Of a stretch of DNA of 64,000 nt, positions 21,189 to 32,914 are shown piece by piece. Both the position numbers and the translations under genes were made by a program. This DNA comes from Corinectria fuckeliana (Eukaryota > Ascomycota > Sordariomycetes > Hypocreales > Nectriaceae): the NCBI GenBank assembly GCA_019137255.1, contig WPDH01000138.1, positions 62,001 through 126,000 of the forward strand. Reading direction: 5' to 3'. The first letter of the stretch is position 1; each line of letters begins with the position of its first letter. The notes under the pieces were generated by a model, which was not told the origin of the DNA, did not search any database, and saw nothing but the letters and a program-made list of their open reading frames with translations.

Positions 21189-22823
21189 TCAGCTACTCAA
21201 CTCCTGTATATCCTTCTCCAACCTCGCCACAACCTCCTCATAGAAGTTCTAAGAGAAGTCCTCATTCTCTAATCCCATGATCCTCAGTACGCTGTCCAGG
21301 CACCACTTCACCGCCGCCATGTAGTTCATACCTCCGCCCTGCAGCACCTTGTCCCTGAACTTCCCGCCAGTCTCGTGTTTCTCCAGTACCACGTTGAGGT
21401 CCACATCCGAGTCCGCCGCCATGTAGAGCGCCAGTACGACCTGCCCGATTATCACTTGGATCAGCCTCGCGCCGAGGGACAGCACCGTCAGGTTCATGGC
21501 CTTGGACGGCTTGCGTGGCTTGCTCTGCGAGGTTTCTGGGGGTACCGCGATTCGGATTTTCTGATGAGTTTCTTGGCCACGAAGGGCCTGAGTGGAGAGC
21601 CTAGATGGGATGAGGGCTTCTGGTCTCCCCGGAGGAACACGACGTCGTCTAGGCTTACGGCTTGTGCTAACCAGGGAGTGTTGTATAGGTGGAGGATACT
21701 GATGGAAATTTCCAACGCGATCCTCAGCTTTTCCAAGAGCGCGATCCTCTGAAACTCGGCATTCTCCCCCTCAAGGATCTGCCGCAGCGTGACGGTCGAG
21801 CTGGACTCTGGATGGCGATATTGCGGGTAGAGACCAAACCTACGATGCGGGTCGGCGACGTACCCGCAGCACTCGATGGCCGGCTTTCTAGTCTCCTCGT
21901 ACCATGTGAACACCACCTGGCACAGGCCCGACTTGAGGACTAGGGGGTAACCGCTGTGTCTGGCGCTATGGTGACGGCCAAGCCCTGCTCGGAAAAGACG
22001 GTCAGGGTTTCCATTGATAAGGACGTCAACTCCCGCCTGGACATGAAACCGAATGATTTGCCATATCGGACTTGCGGCCGTTCAGATTGAGATTTGTGGT
22101 GATTAGCAACACTTAACGACGGAGGCGGCTTAGGGTTGATCTTGGGCTCGAGTTGGATACGGAGACTGTCCTAGCGGGTCGGTCGTTCCAGATGCTTCAC
22201 TCTCTTATCAGCGCCAGAATCTTCATCCGAACAGTCAGTATCGGCAACAGGGCTCTATTACAACCCTAACATCACGTGGAAGTTGAGGTTCTTGGCCACC
22301 TCGTCCTCGACGTCGCTGGGCACCAGAACAGCCTTCCTCGGCACCAGCTCAAGACACACGTCGTGCTACTGGACGCAGCGGCACGTCTCTGAGCTCCTGA
22401 GGGCGTCGAAAATGCCTCGAGACAGTCCTGGGATGAGCTTAGTGACCCTGGCCTGTGACCGTTGCCGCCGGTTGGGCTCGAGGCCGCAGTTCTGCCCGAC
22501 GAGGTCATGAAGAACCGAGTTGGCTTTCTTGATGCGAGAGATGATGCTTTCGTAGTCCTTCTTCTTTAGTGAGAAGGATGTCTTCTGTTTAAACTCTTCT
22601 AGTATTGCCTTGAGGCTCTTTAGCTTCGTCTGGAGACCGCGTTGGCAGACTCGAGGCATGTCGGTTTGCTCGTTTGAGGCCCTCGCCTGGCCGTCTGCTT
22701 CTATATGCAGCTTCACCATAAGCTCCTCCGCAGCACCTGCGATAGCATGGACCTAGAGCCTTCGAGGGCCTCGATGGCCAGTGGCAGAATGCCGAGGAGT
22801 CCCACGACCTCGATGCCAGACAT
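21189..22823 (-). pseudogene. Broken DUF7580-type fungal gene
   Basis: Fragments in more than one frame follow the order of the DUF7580 family, a lineage-specific fungal group of unknown function. The N-terminus starts at 22823 (SGIEVVGLLGILPLAIEALE) and soon hits a stop. A middle part (about 22719-22366) has the charged helical stretch and CGLEPNRRQRSQARVT. An in-frame TAG near 22367 interrupts the junction to VPSDVEDEVAKNL. The C-terminal part has LHLYNTPWL (near 21680), then after a frame change LGARLIQVIIGQVV and MNYMAAVKWCLDSVL. Another in-frame TAG (near 21249) lies 19 codons before the natural-looking end at 21189. At least two stops plus frame shifts make a working product unlikely. 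Some stops would fit C-to-T changes of CAG, but decay here is much lighter than in the retrotransposon. Confidence 0.7.
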
Positions 22824-23178
22824 GGCGTGCTCTTTGAGTTTGATACACGTGAGTCTGGTGAGAATCGATTGCTCTTGACGCCAGCTTCACTCCGGAGTCC
22901 TGAGAATGAGGCTGGGAGAGTGAGATGGCTCGTTGGGGTGTCAGAATGTGAGCCCCGCACGCTCACAGCCAACGACAGACTGTATGTTATGCTGCTAGGA
23001 CCAACGACATATTGATGGATGTAGCTATGAGCTAATTTCGGTTCTCTCTACAAAGTACGCACCGCATCAGCTCTCTTAACGACGTGACAATTTGGTGCGC
23101 AGGGTACTTTTTGGTATCTCCAATCTTGATTGAATAGCTGTATAGATTGATTGCTTTAGCCCTCGGCTTCACATTTCC

Positions 23179-24677
23179 ATGACGGCAGAGGTCTCTTAGA
23201 GCACCTCAGAGCCCCAAGTTGCCACCTTGGTTGCTCGCAGTCTCGCCTCGTTCAAGGCGCTCACCTCAACGTTGGAAGATGATCATGCCCGGGCCTCGCA
23301 AGACACCACTTGCCTGGCGAGGTTCAAGCTGTGGGCTGGCAACCTGGGAGCCCATCTTCCATCTGGCAATCGCTCGCAGCAGGTCGTCCCCCTGCTCCAG
23401 GACCTCTGCAGCTCCATCGAACAAGGCACGACGCTCCTCCACCTTTGCGAAAGAGTCTGTTACGCTAACAGCAGATCAGGCATCCTTGTCGCCAACGGAG
23501 GTGGCATCCCCAACTCAACCAGCTCGGGGCCACGGCTCGGTAGAAGACGACCGGCCGACTACTTCAAGGAGGACGAAGACTCTAACAAGTCCGAGGTCGA
23601 GCAAATCCTTGATGGGATTTCCCACGTCGTAGACTGTCTGCTCAGGCTGTCTGTCACGATAAGCAATCCAACGCCTCACGACCAGTTCCTATTGCAGGCC
23701 GGGGAGGGCCTCGTCCAGGCGTTCAAGCACTGGGATATTCAGCGTGTCCGGGACAAGTTCACCAACATGAGTTATCGCCTTTCACACAGTCTCAGCCGGG
23801 CCAAGCCCTCAAACGGCGGTATTTCAACTACCTGGAGGAGCACAAGAACCGGCTGGCCGAGGGCTTGGACGTGGATAGCCGGGATGAGGCCGGACGCGGG
23901 AAGCGTGCGACGACGAGCGCTTCATCTCTCTCGAAGCATCTGAAGGAGGCACGCGAGAGCACCGAGGCTGGCGCAACTCAGTTTGTAATGCTAGACGATA
24001 GCCGATCTGATGCCCCCGGGACGACGTATGTCACTTCAAGTCCTGATTCGACTCAGCTGCGAGTCCCACCAATATCGATGGGTCGTTCAAGTGCCCGTTT
24101 TGCCACATGATAGTATCGATAGATACGAGGAATGCCTGGAAGTATGCTCCCGTCCCATTGATAGAAGTGGCTGATCAGCCTAACCTATTCACCATCGGCA
24201 GCACGTTTTCAGAGATCTTTGACCATATGTCTGTCTCTCAGAGGTCTGTCAGACGCCGTACCGTCTCTATCTGTGCCGCGGCGACTAGAAAATGCACATG
24301 AAGCGGGAGCACTGGAAGACCTGGCATTGTTCCTTTGGATGCCCTGAAGAATTCGACAGCGCCAAGGGCTTCCAAAATCACATCAAGATAGCCCACGAAC
24401 AGGATGTATCTCCCGAAAAGATGGGGGGTCTCGTCTCAGCAGCCGTCCCGACATGACCAAGGCTAGAGGTCAATGCCCTCTGTGTTATAATTTCGAAGTC
24501 AGGTCCGAGAAGCAGTATGACCGGCATGTTGGGCAGAACCTCGAGCACTTTGTGCTCTTAAGCTTGCCCTAGACAGGGGAGGAAGGCAGTGAGGACGAAG
24601 ATTGGTTTGCAACGGACGAATCCGGAACTAGTGAAGAACAATGGACGGATGATATTACGTTTTCCAGTCATAGCTAA
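23179..24677 (+). pseudogene. Broken AcuF-like C2H2 zinc-finger gene
   Basis: The pieces match the order of the fungal family annotated as oxidoreductase AcuF-like C2H2 zinc-finger protein. From the ATG at 23179 a TAG comes after six codons. The same frame then runs to about 23800 with LARFKLWAGNLGAHL, an acidic stretch and RLSVTISNPTPHD, typical of the family N-terminus. After a frame change come YFNYLEEHKNRLAEGLD and a linker, then FKCPFCHMIVSID (first finger), HMKREHWKTWHCSFGC with GFQNHIKIAHEQD, and a last finger with Cys in CPLCYNF before a stop near 24569 and an acidic tail ending at 24677. These proteins are thought to be regulatory or nucleic-acid binding, but their role is not established. 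Stops and frame changes show the gene is dead. Confidence 0.7.
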
Positions 24678-25847
24678 ATGCAATACGCACTACGCTAATA
24701 CTAAGTGCTGAGCTACTCTAAATTCTAAATGCTGAATGTGACAGCTGAGGCTAAGGCTGAAGCCTCTACCATTCTCGAGAGAGGTCCAAGATAGGTATGA
24801 AGCCGAGATGAAGGCTGCCCGGGAGGAAGAGGAGCGCAGATGGCTCAAGAAAGAGACTTGGGCCAAAGCCGAGGCCGACCTATACGGCCCCGACGGCGAG
24901 CTTGTCCTTTCCTCTGTTTTGGAGAAGCTGGTCCAGCCGGACTGGAGCATCATATGGCAATGTGGCCAGTGGATAAGATGCCTTCAGTCGCCCCCTCCGG
25001 CGGCTGTATCTTGACAGCGATCCCAGGCATGTGACCTGCCGGCTGGGGCAAGCCAATGCCCGCGAATGTCCAGCCTCCAAGCCCAGGGAGGTATAAGATG
25101 GCTCACCTTAGCAACTTAGCATGAGTTAATTACGTTGCATTTCCTAGACGGTGTTAACGAGAACGTTAACGTATGAATCAAGTCAATGTACGAAATTCCT
25201 TCTTACCTAATCCACTTGGATCTGGTCAACAGGCTGCAGAACCATCCTGCTGCAAACCTCGAACACAATCCTACTATACAAACTGCTTTTTGTCATCAGA
25301 TGGGCCGGCTTGACGTAGGGCAGATCTTTCCGCACGCCGTTACGTCGGTTAATGCTCGGCCTATTCGGTTAGAGTAGTTGGGTTCACACGAGTCTGATTC
25401 TCAGCGCATCTTATCAATCAGGATTTCTTCACACTAACGCTGCTCATCACAATCTCACTTTGCGAATGGAGTTAGCACGACCCTGCGGAGAATGCCAAAT
25501 CAGGGTCGATCAGCGCCTTTAGGCTTTTAGCTACAGGACCCTGACCCTGATCAGTGGTAAGCTTAACCCGGCCGGGCAAGCGTTGCGTTTGTGAGCGGGT
25601 GAGGTCTCTGGATCTTGGTATGATAGTGGACAAATGGCGGTCCGGAGGGTTGCAACTACGTGGGTAGCCAAGACGGACGGTTGCAAAATTCCACCATTGG
25701 GGCTTGATTATGTGCTACACGCCGTAAAGACCGTCAGAGCTGCTCGCGGGGTCCAGACGAGATTTGCAGGGCCTGTTGCCTATAAAATCATGTCTCGATG
25801 CAGGGCACGCATTGTATAGTTACATCTCTCCAGCGCCATCCACCAAC
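24678..25847. other. Intergenic; possible coiled-coil gene remnant
   Basis: The stretch 24780-25010 (+) encodes a charged, Glu/Lys/Arg-rich helix followed by LYGPDGELVLSSVLEKLVQP. It may be a remnant of a coiled-coil protein gene but has no start or full frame. The rest up to the transporter start holds nothing recognisable. Confidence 0.35.
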
Positions 25848-27811
25848 ATGACAGTCCGCACAGCTTCCGTTGAAGACGCTCCCATGGAGTCGCCAGCGAT
25901 GCCTACAACCGAGGCGAGACTTGAGACAGAGACAGGTCTGGGGACAGCTGCAGAAGCTCTCCGAAAGCTATGGACCCCTCGAGCGTTGGGCATCGCCATC
26001 GCATGGTAAACGGCCCTTCAAGCAGCGGCACCGCCGGGCACTAGCTAACCGTCGTACAGCTTGCTGGTCATGAACTTCTTCATGAATCTGACAGTCTACA
26101 CGCAGAATGTCTACGAGCCGTACGCGACCAGCCACTTCGACGGCCACTCCCTCCTCACCACCGGCTCCATTATCAACGGCATCGTGCGAATAGTCTCGTA
26201 CCCGCTGCTGGCCAAGCTCGCCGACGTGAGCTGGATCCCCCAGGTTGATCTCCGTGTCGAGACCGCTGCTTACCATACGCACACAGCATTTTGGTCGTTC
26301 ACATGGATTCGCAGGGGCCGCCCTGTCCATGGCGCTGGGCAACGTCATGTTTGCGGCCTGCCAGAATGTCGACACCTTCCTAGTAAGGCTTGTGATGCGT
26401 GGCCTGAAGGGCAGGTTCCCGTGCCGTGACTGGGCTGATCTACCTCTAGGCTGGAGGCATCTTTGACTCGTTTGGCGATACTTGGTGGAACATCACACAG
26501 CAGATCTTCATCGCCGACGTGACGAGCCTCGTGAACAGAGGCATCGTCTTTTCCCTCCCTGAATCGCTGTCCGCCATCCCCACGCTATACGGCGGCACCT
26601 ATCTGGGCGAGCACATGCTCCTGAAGTCGACGTGGAGATGGGGCTATGGCATGTGGGCAATCGTCTTGCCGGTGACTGCAATCCCGACTATCGCAACTAT
26701 GCTCTGGATGGGCCGCCGAGCCAAGCGTCTCGGCCTCATCGGCGAGCACTTGTCTCTGTTACATGACTCTCCTTCTGGCATGTTGAGAAAGGCACAGCAC
26801 CTAGCAACGAGACTGGATCTCATCGGCGCGCTGCTCCTCGTCGCTGGTCTCGCCATGACACTCCTTCCCATGACCATCGCCGGCCGCAACAACACGGACA
26901 AGTGGGAGGAGCCATCGTCCATTGTCCTCCTTGTCATCGGCGTCTTGACATGCATTGCCTTCCTTGTATGGGATGGACGGTTCGCTTCGTACCCCATCGT
27001 GCCCTACCGCACCATTAAAGAACGCAACGTGGCCGTCGCATGCGCGTCGGTGTGCATCATTGCTATGTCTGATAGCGTCTACCGGCCGTTCCTCTCCAGC
27101 TTTCTGCAAGTTGCCGGCCATTACTCCCCAGGCGCCGCCACTCGTGTCGACAACGCCCAGCGCGTGGCTTACAACATCGGGGCCCTCGTTTCTGGCCTGT
27201 GCTTGAGGTTTGTAAAGCACACCAAGCCTTTCGTCATTCTCGGCGTGGGCTTGATCATAATTGCTTCCGGCATACCAATCTATCTCACCAACGTTTCTGG
27301 CACACACATCGCCAACGAGGCTGCCTTCATCACGTCCAAGTCCATCCTCGGGGTCGGCCGTGGGCTTGCCCAGGTTGCACTGCAGGTCTCTTTGCAGGCC
27401 GTTCTCGAGAACGACCAGGTTGCTGTCGCTACAGCCGTCTATCTTTCCTCGATAGGATTCGGTTCGAACATCGGCACTACCATTAGCGGTGCCATGTGGA
27501 ACTCGCTTCTCCCTCGCAAACTGGCCACACACTTTGGTGGTGCTGAAAGTCAAAGTATCTTTGGCTCTATCGTTGTAGCGCAGGAATACGAGGTTGGTAG
27601 TCCTGAGAGAGCTGCCATTGATGAGTGCTATAGGCAAACGCAGAAAACGTTGGCTATTGGGTCTGTAAGTGTTGCAGCGACGTTGTTGGTGCTTGCATTT
27701 TTAATTCACAATGTAAAGTTAGGGGAGGAGGATACCAGGAGAGCTGTGCAGGCGGACGAGCAATTGGCGTGGGCTATGAAAGCGAAAGAGGCCAAGGGCG
27801 AGGACGCATGA
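25848..27811 (+). CDS. Siderophore-iron transporter-type MFS permease (SIT/ARN family)
   Basis: Exons 25848-26005, 26060-26225, 26287-26382 and 26450-27811 give 593 residues; introns are 54, 61 and 67 bp with GT-AG ends. Junctions restore IAIACLLVMNFFMNL, LADHFGRSHGFAG and VDTFLAGGIFDSFGD. The family signature QQIFIADVTSLVNRG and STWRWGYGMWAI are clear. The protein has an acidic soluble N-terminus of about 50 residues, then about 14 predicted membrane spans. Family members import ferric hydroxamate siderophores at the plasma membrane or vesicle membranes by proton symport; some cluster-linked relatives may carry other metabolites. It follows the NRPS in the same direction, separated by two pseudogenes. 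The NRPS is not of the known ferrichrome or fusarinine layout and no ornithine hydroxylase is present in the window, so a direct link is only possible, not shown. Confidence 0.87.
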
Positions 27812-28411
27812 AATGATCAGTTGAAAGAAGTCCTGGCTTCTTTCGCGCGTGGCAATACCAACTGGACAACAGTTTGTGTTTACAAGCTTTATCGTCATTG
27901 TGGGTATCCCAACTTTGCGCCTACCGAATGGCAAATCCCATTGCTGCTTATTTGTAGTATTGTCACGACTCAGTCTTACAAAGACAAAGGCATGAGTCCG
28001 GGACCAAGTTTGTTACAGCAAGCACTGGGGAAAAATAAATCGATGGTTGTGGCGTGTGTGCCGTCAGCTTCCATGAAAAAGTGGCGCTCTATTCGTGATT
28101 GCTTGAGGACTATTCGGTGACGAACAGTAAAGAAACACAGGATTTGAGCCACTTGATATGGCAAGCAACAATTACTTGAGCTCAACAAATCTCCAGTGAA
28201 GGAGTATACACATGTGCGTTCAAGACAGCGTATGAAGAACATAAAGAGACAGTGACAAGACTATTTAGGAGTATCTTCTAATGAATAAATACTAATTATA
28301 AACATGACAACCAGCGCGACTATCTATTATGTAGTAAATGTGACTGTTACCTTACTCTAGTCAGGCCTCATAATACCCCGTTCTTAAGGCTGTTCCCTTC
28401 TCTCAATCCTC
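27812..28411. other. Intergenic, convergent gene ends
   Basis: 600 bp between two convergent transporter genes. AT-rich near 28260-28340; no gene seen. It should carry the 3' UTRs of both neighbours. Confidence 0.4.
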
Positions 28412-30194
28412 CTACAGAACATGCTTGAACAGCGGAGACGTGTCTCCCATGTCAAACAACTCCTGCTCAGTGTACTTGGCCTTGGCCTCGTCTGCAATCT
28501 TAGCCTTGCGTGTATTCTCCATCTTGTAACTCAGCTCAAGCAGAAGAGCAACAATGACTCCAGTCGCACCAAAGGCCAAGCTGAGACCGAACCCTGTGTA
28601 GTACTTGGGCTTCTCCCTCTCGAGATACATGAAGCTCCCCACGATGCCGCCGACGTTGCCGACACAGTTCATGAGGGCGATGCCGACCGCCCGTCGGGAC
28701 GAAGGGGCAATGTTGTTCGCGTTCCAAGCGGCCGCTGCTGCCTGGATTGGGTAGATTCCGACGACGGCGAGAACCACGGAGAAGTAGGCGGCTCCTTTCT
28801 TTTCCTCCAGGGCGCCGTTGAGGGAGATGATGATGGAATAGGCGACGGCAACGATTGCCATGGGGACTACCACGAATGGCATTCGCCAGTAGAAGCGATC
28901 GGAAATTCGGGCGAAGACGATGGCTGATATCGCGGCTGCGACGTACGGGGGAGCAGAGGTAAGCTGGGCATTGGTGTTGCTGAAGCCCATGGATTTCGTG
29001 ATGGTCGGAAGCGTGAACTTGATGCCTGTTCCATGTGAGTTAGCTCAACGCGCGCAAGGGCTCACCAGAGGCAGACGTACCGTAGGAAAGAGCTGACTGG
29101 CACAGCAGGAAGTAGGCCTGCACGTAGATCCTCCAGTTCATAAGAACCATCTTGATATCCTTCCAATTGACCTTGTTTTCTTCGTGGAATCCTCCCCCTT
29201 GCTTGATGAACATTGAAAGCTCCAAGTACCGGATCTCTTCAGGCTCTAGCCAGCGAGTGGACAGAGCGGGCGTGTCAATCAGAAAGAAGAAACAGCCCAC
29301 GCCAAGCAAAACGGTAGCCATGCCTTCGAGAAGAAAGATCCAACGCCAGCCCTCAAGCCCACCAATGCCGTCCATCTCGGCGATGCCGGCAGCCAACAGG
29401 CCAGAGAAGGCACCAGACAGGGCGCTTGCGCAGTAAAAGTATGAAATTCGAACCGATAGGTCTTTGGGCATGTACCAGTATGAGCAGAGATAGATGGAAC
29501 CGGGGAAGAATCCTGCTCTGTAACACAACACGTTAGCTGGGGCAGCCAGGACGCCATCAATAGGATTGGACTGACTCGAAAATACCGAGCAGCACTCGCG
29601 TAGTCATCAGGCCACCAAAGCTCTGGACCAAGCCTGTGCAAGTCATGATGATGCCCCAGCTCAGAGTCAGGATGCCGAGGTACATCGACGGGCGCTTGAA
29701 CTTTTTGAGAAGAATATTGCTCGGGACTTCGAGTAGGACATAGGGTATAAAGACTGCGACGCTGGATATCAGCACGTTCCAACAAAAGAGTCACTGGGTT
29801 CCACTAACAAATAGATAGAACAGTGTTATACTGCACTCCTGTCATGCCCAAGTCGTCGACCATGCCCTCTATCTTGGCATTGCCGATGTTGGCACGGTCG
29901 ATATGGCAGATCAAATACAGGAGTGCCAGTGCAGGGACAAGGCGTTTATCGACCTTTGTAGGTTGTCAGTCGCCGGTGGCTCTTGTTTGCGAGGGCGGGG
30001 AGGGTTCTCACCTTGCGAAAGACCTGCTTTCGCTTCTCCTCGGGATAGTTGGTGAAGAAATCAGCGTCCTCGGGGTCTAAGCCGAAGACGCGAAAGGTGC
30101 CGATTTCGATTGCTTCGGGTGCACTCTCCAGATGGGAAGTCTTGCGGCTGACAACGGCAACGTCATTCTTGTCGATTGAGGTCTCGGAGGCCAT
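28412..30194 (-). CDS. MFS transporter, anion:cation symporter (allantoate permease-like) family
   Basis: Five exons, 30194-30012, 29953-29809, 29753-29576, 29517-29081 and 29025-28412, give 518 residues. Introns are 55-58 bp; the third uses a less common GTCAGT donor. The protein has a soluble N-terminus ending in a basic stretch, KVDKRLVPALALLYL before helix 1, then HIDRANIGNAKIEGM, the hallmark of this family, and PSNILLKKFKRPSMYLG in loop 2-3. AGFFPGSIYLCSYWY follows intron 3. About 12 helices are expected, with a hydrophilic central loop and a charged C-terminal tail. Family members take up organic anions such as allantoate, nicotinate, pantothenate or biotin precursors at the plasma membrane; the substrate here cannot be read from sequence. 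The neighbours give no pathway hint. Confidence 0.87.
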
Positions 30195-32107
30195 GTCGGG
30201 CAGGGTTTCGATGATGCGATTACTGGAATCTTCAAGGCAACGGCTCGAGAGTTGCGCTGTTGCTTGGTGACAGCTCCTACACGGCCCTTTGGCGGGACCA
30301 GACGAGATAATATACTCAGAACATGCTGCAAAATGTATTGTCCTTGGCCTAGAGAACCCCAGATTCGAGCAACGCTTCAAGTCCCAAGTGGACCGCCCAT
30401 CACCAAGTGCGGGGTTGGTAGTATCACGGCACGGAAACGCAAACGAGGAGGTTGTCAAGTTGCCCTCGCTCGTGATACGGATAACAAACGTCCCAATGGC
30501 AGGGTTATCCGCGGCAAGATCGCCCATGGCCGAAAGAGGCAGCGTTGCACCAGAGACCGGGGGCGGGTAATATTTCCTAGAGACTTTTTTTGTTCTGGGC
30601 ATACCTCGTGCAGATCACGGAAACGGCCCGTCGGATATCTACGCGACGGTCGTATGGGTCGGGGAATCTTGACGGGCTGCTTTTCCGTACCTAAGCAAAA
30701 TAGGGTTTTGACTCGGGAAGAGATCAGTCAAGTGGATTGAATTGATAGCAACTAGGGAGTTGAGGAGAATTAGGATTAGCGAGCAATGGTTCGACGTCTA
30801 CGAAGCACCGCGTATGCGTAGAAGGCCCTGGGCCATGGAGACACGGACGTCCAAGAAATGTATAGCCGGTTCCAACCTTCTGCACACTAGATCCACCTGC
30901 AGTGTTTCCGAAGAACAGACATCTTCCTACAATGGCGCCGATGACAGGTCTACAAGGATAAGAAGGAAAAAGAAAGGAAAGGTGGACTAGCACCGACAAA
31001 GGCCACGGAAGGTGAGAGGATAGGTAAGGCCATGTTGACACGATACTCCTGTCTACAACATCAGCACCGAAGGCCAAGACCAGTTCTCCCACCAAGAGGT
31101 CGGTGCTTTGGTCAAGGCTATGAACAAGCACCCTGGACAGCAGGCCAACAGGATCGCCAAGCCGCCCTCGTTTGACTTGGCATGCCGGCAGAACCACTGC
31201 CGGTATCCTAGCTTCACGCTGAATTCCTTCGGGCGAGACAACACTAGCCAATGAAACGGGCGCTATCTCCAGGCTGCAGGGCGGCTAGCTCAACAGTGTT
31301 GAGATGTCTATCTATCAGGCGAGCTGCCGATTGGGTGGGTTGATGAATCCCTGCGAGTTGGACCTGAGTCGATCTGATGTGAGTGCTCCCTGGAAAAGGT
31401 GGCGAGAGGCCGGCTACTGCATTATAGCCCACCTAGTAATACTTGTAAACCCAGGCTGAGGCTCAGTTTCCCCCCCGGATACCCGGTCTCAACCAACTCC
31501 TCTACGTCCAGCATCCTACACATTCAATACCAGGGATCAGACCAATACAATACATTTCACTAGGCTATACTCACCTTTACTTCTACGTTGACGTAGTCTA
31601 TAAAAAGGGACATGTCGTATCAAGAGCGGACAGCTTCATCTTGGACTGATGTAGGTATTGGAGATAAAGGTATTCACGTCACCTCAGTACTCCAATGAGA
31701 TATAGCTGCACATGATGTCAGCGTCCTCCGTTCCATGAAGCCTGGTGAGTATACGCTAGACTAATGTCACGTCTGACACCTCGGATGAATGCTTGCTCCG
31801 TGCATCCCTGCTACCACCTCACAACATCCGACAAGCGTCGGTTCATAATCGCAACATCCGCGACCTGTCGGGGCCAAGTCATCACGCGCAGGAAGACCAA
31901 AGCAAGGCCACCACTCACGAGTTCCGGCTCTCCGGTCACATAATGCGTGAAGCCGGACATAAGGATCAGTGGCGGCGACATTCGGAGTACAAAAGGCTTC
32001 AGTCGTCCTGCAGGTCTTGGCATTAATCAATTCAACAAGCTCTCTTTATTAACCTATCACCTGCAATAAGCTACTCCAGAAGACCCTGAACACCGTTTTC
32101 CGCCACC
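30195..32107. other. Intergenic stretch without a recognisable gene
   Basis: 1.9 kb between divergent genes. Open frames of up to 175 codons exist on both strands but have no recognisable motif and poor codon character. A TATAAAAAG element lies at 31599-31607, about 500 bp before the HD-domain gene, too far to assign with confidence. Confidence 0.4.
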
Positions 32108-32914
32108 ATGACACCACAAACCAAGAACTGTAACCTGCCAAGTGTCCTTAAGCTGGGAATCACTTTACCTCATCCCTCCATTCTCAACAAAGCCGCTTCG
32201 TACGCCAAAGAACACTGCGATACGACAACGTACAACCACACAGTTCGATCGGCCTACTGGGCTCTTCTCATCGCCCAAAAATTACCTCAATTCACCAATG
32301 TGGATCTGGAGCTCGTCGTCGTCAGCTGCATCCTGCATGATATGGGCTGGGCGACAACACGGGAACTCTTATCGCAAGACAAGCGGTTCGAGGTTGACGG
32401 TGCGAACATTGCCAAGGTCTTCCTGAGAGAACAACAGAAACATGTTGGCCAAGGGGAAGAAGAAGTGAAGCCATGGGATGAGCCCAGGATCCAGCGCCTT
32501 TGGGATGCCATCGCTCTGCACACAACTCCCTCCATCGCCATGCACGCTGCACCCGAGGTTGCGCTGACCAACCTTGGCATCACCGCCGATTTTTTAGGCC
32601 CAAACTTTTATCTAGGTCCTGGACAAGAAGGCCTCATCTCGAACAAGGAGTATCAAGCAATCATGCAGTTGTTCCCACGCTCCGGGTTCACGTTTGGAGG
32701 GATCAAGGAGAAGATGTGCTCGTTGTGCTGCACCAAGCCCACGACTACCTACGACAACTTTGTGGGTGACTTTGGAGTACAGTATGGGACCGATGGGCAG
32801 GGAGCGGGCAAGGACAGCTTTGCAGATTCAGTAGAAGCAAGCCGGTTTATCAACTTCGTGAAGCCGGCGTTGGATTCACTTGAAGCCCTGGACAGGGGAC
32901 AGCAGGGAGTGTGA
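32108..32914 (+). CDS. HD-domain protein, cyanamide hydratase-like
   Basis: 268 residues, intronless. The ATG sits in a good fungal context (CCGCCACCATGAC). HD-superfamily metal ligands are visible: His44 in NHTVRSAYW, His77-Asp78 in LHDMGW, and a further His138 in AIALHTT. These fit the fungal cyanamide hydratase-like (Ddi2/3, urea hydro-lyase) group, in which a metal-dependent active site hydrates cyanamide to urea; many homologues are untested and may be general phosphohydrolases. The C-terminal half carries a Cys-rich patch (CSLCC, about residues 201-205). There is no signal peptide, so a cytosolic role is likely. It stands alone, about 1.9 kb from the transporter on its left. Confidence 0.85.
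   Translation: MTPQTKNCNLPSVLKLGITLPHPSILNKAASYAKEHCDTTTYNHTVRSAYWALLIAQKLPQFTNVDLELVVVSCILHDMGWATTRELLSQDKRFEVDGANIAKVFLREQQKHVGQGEEEVKPWDEPRIQRLWDAIALHTTPSIAMHAAPEVALTNLGITADFLGPNFYLGPGQEGLISNKEYQAIMQLFPRSGFTFGGIKEKMCSLCCTKPTTTYDNFVGDFGVQYGTDGQGAGKDSFADSVEASRFINFVKPALDSLEALDRGQQGV

Noticed and set aside
26801..27637. 278-codon minus-strand frame over the siderophore permease
   Set aside because: Shadow of the conserved transporter exon; no recognisable motif.
30724..31251. 175-codon minus-strand frame in the gap before the HD-domain gene
   Set aside because: No motif, odd composition and no start context; likely chance.
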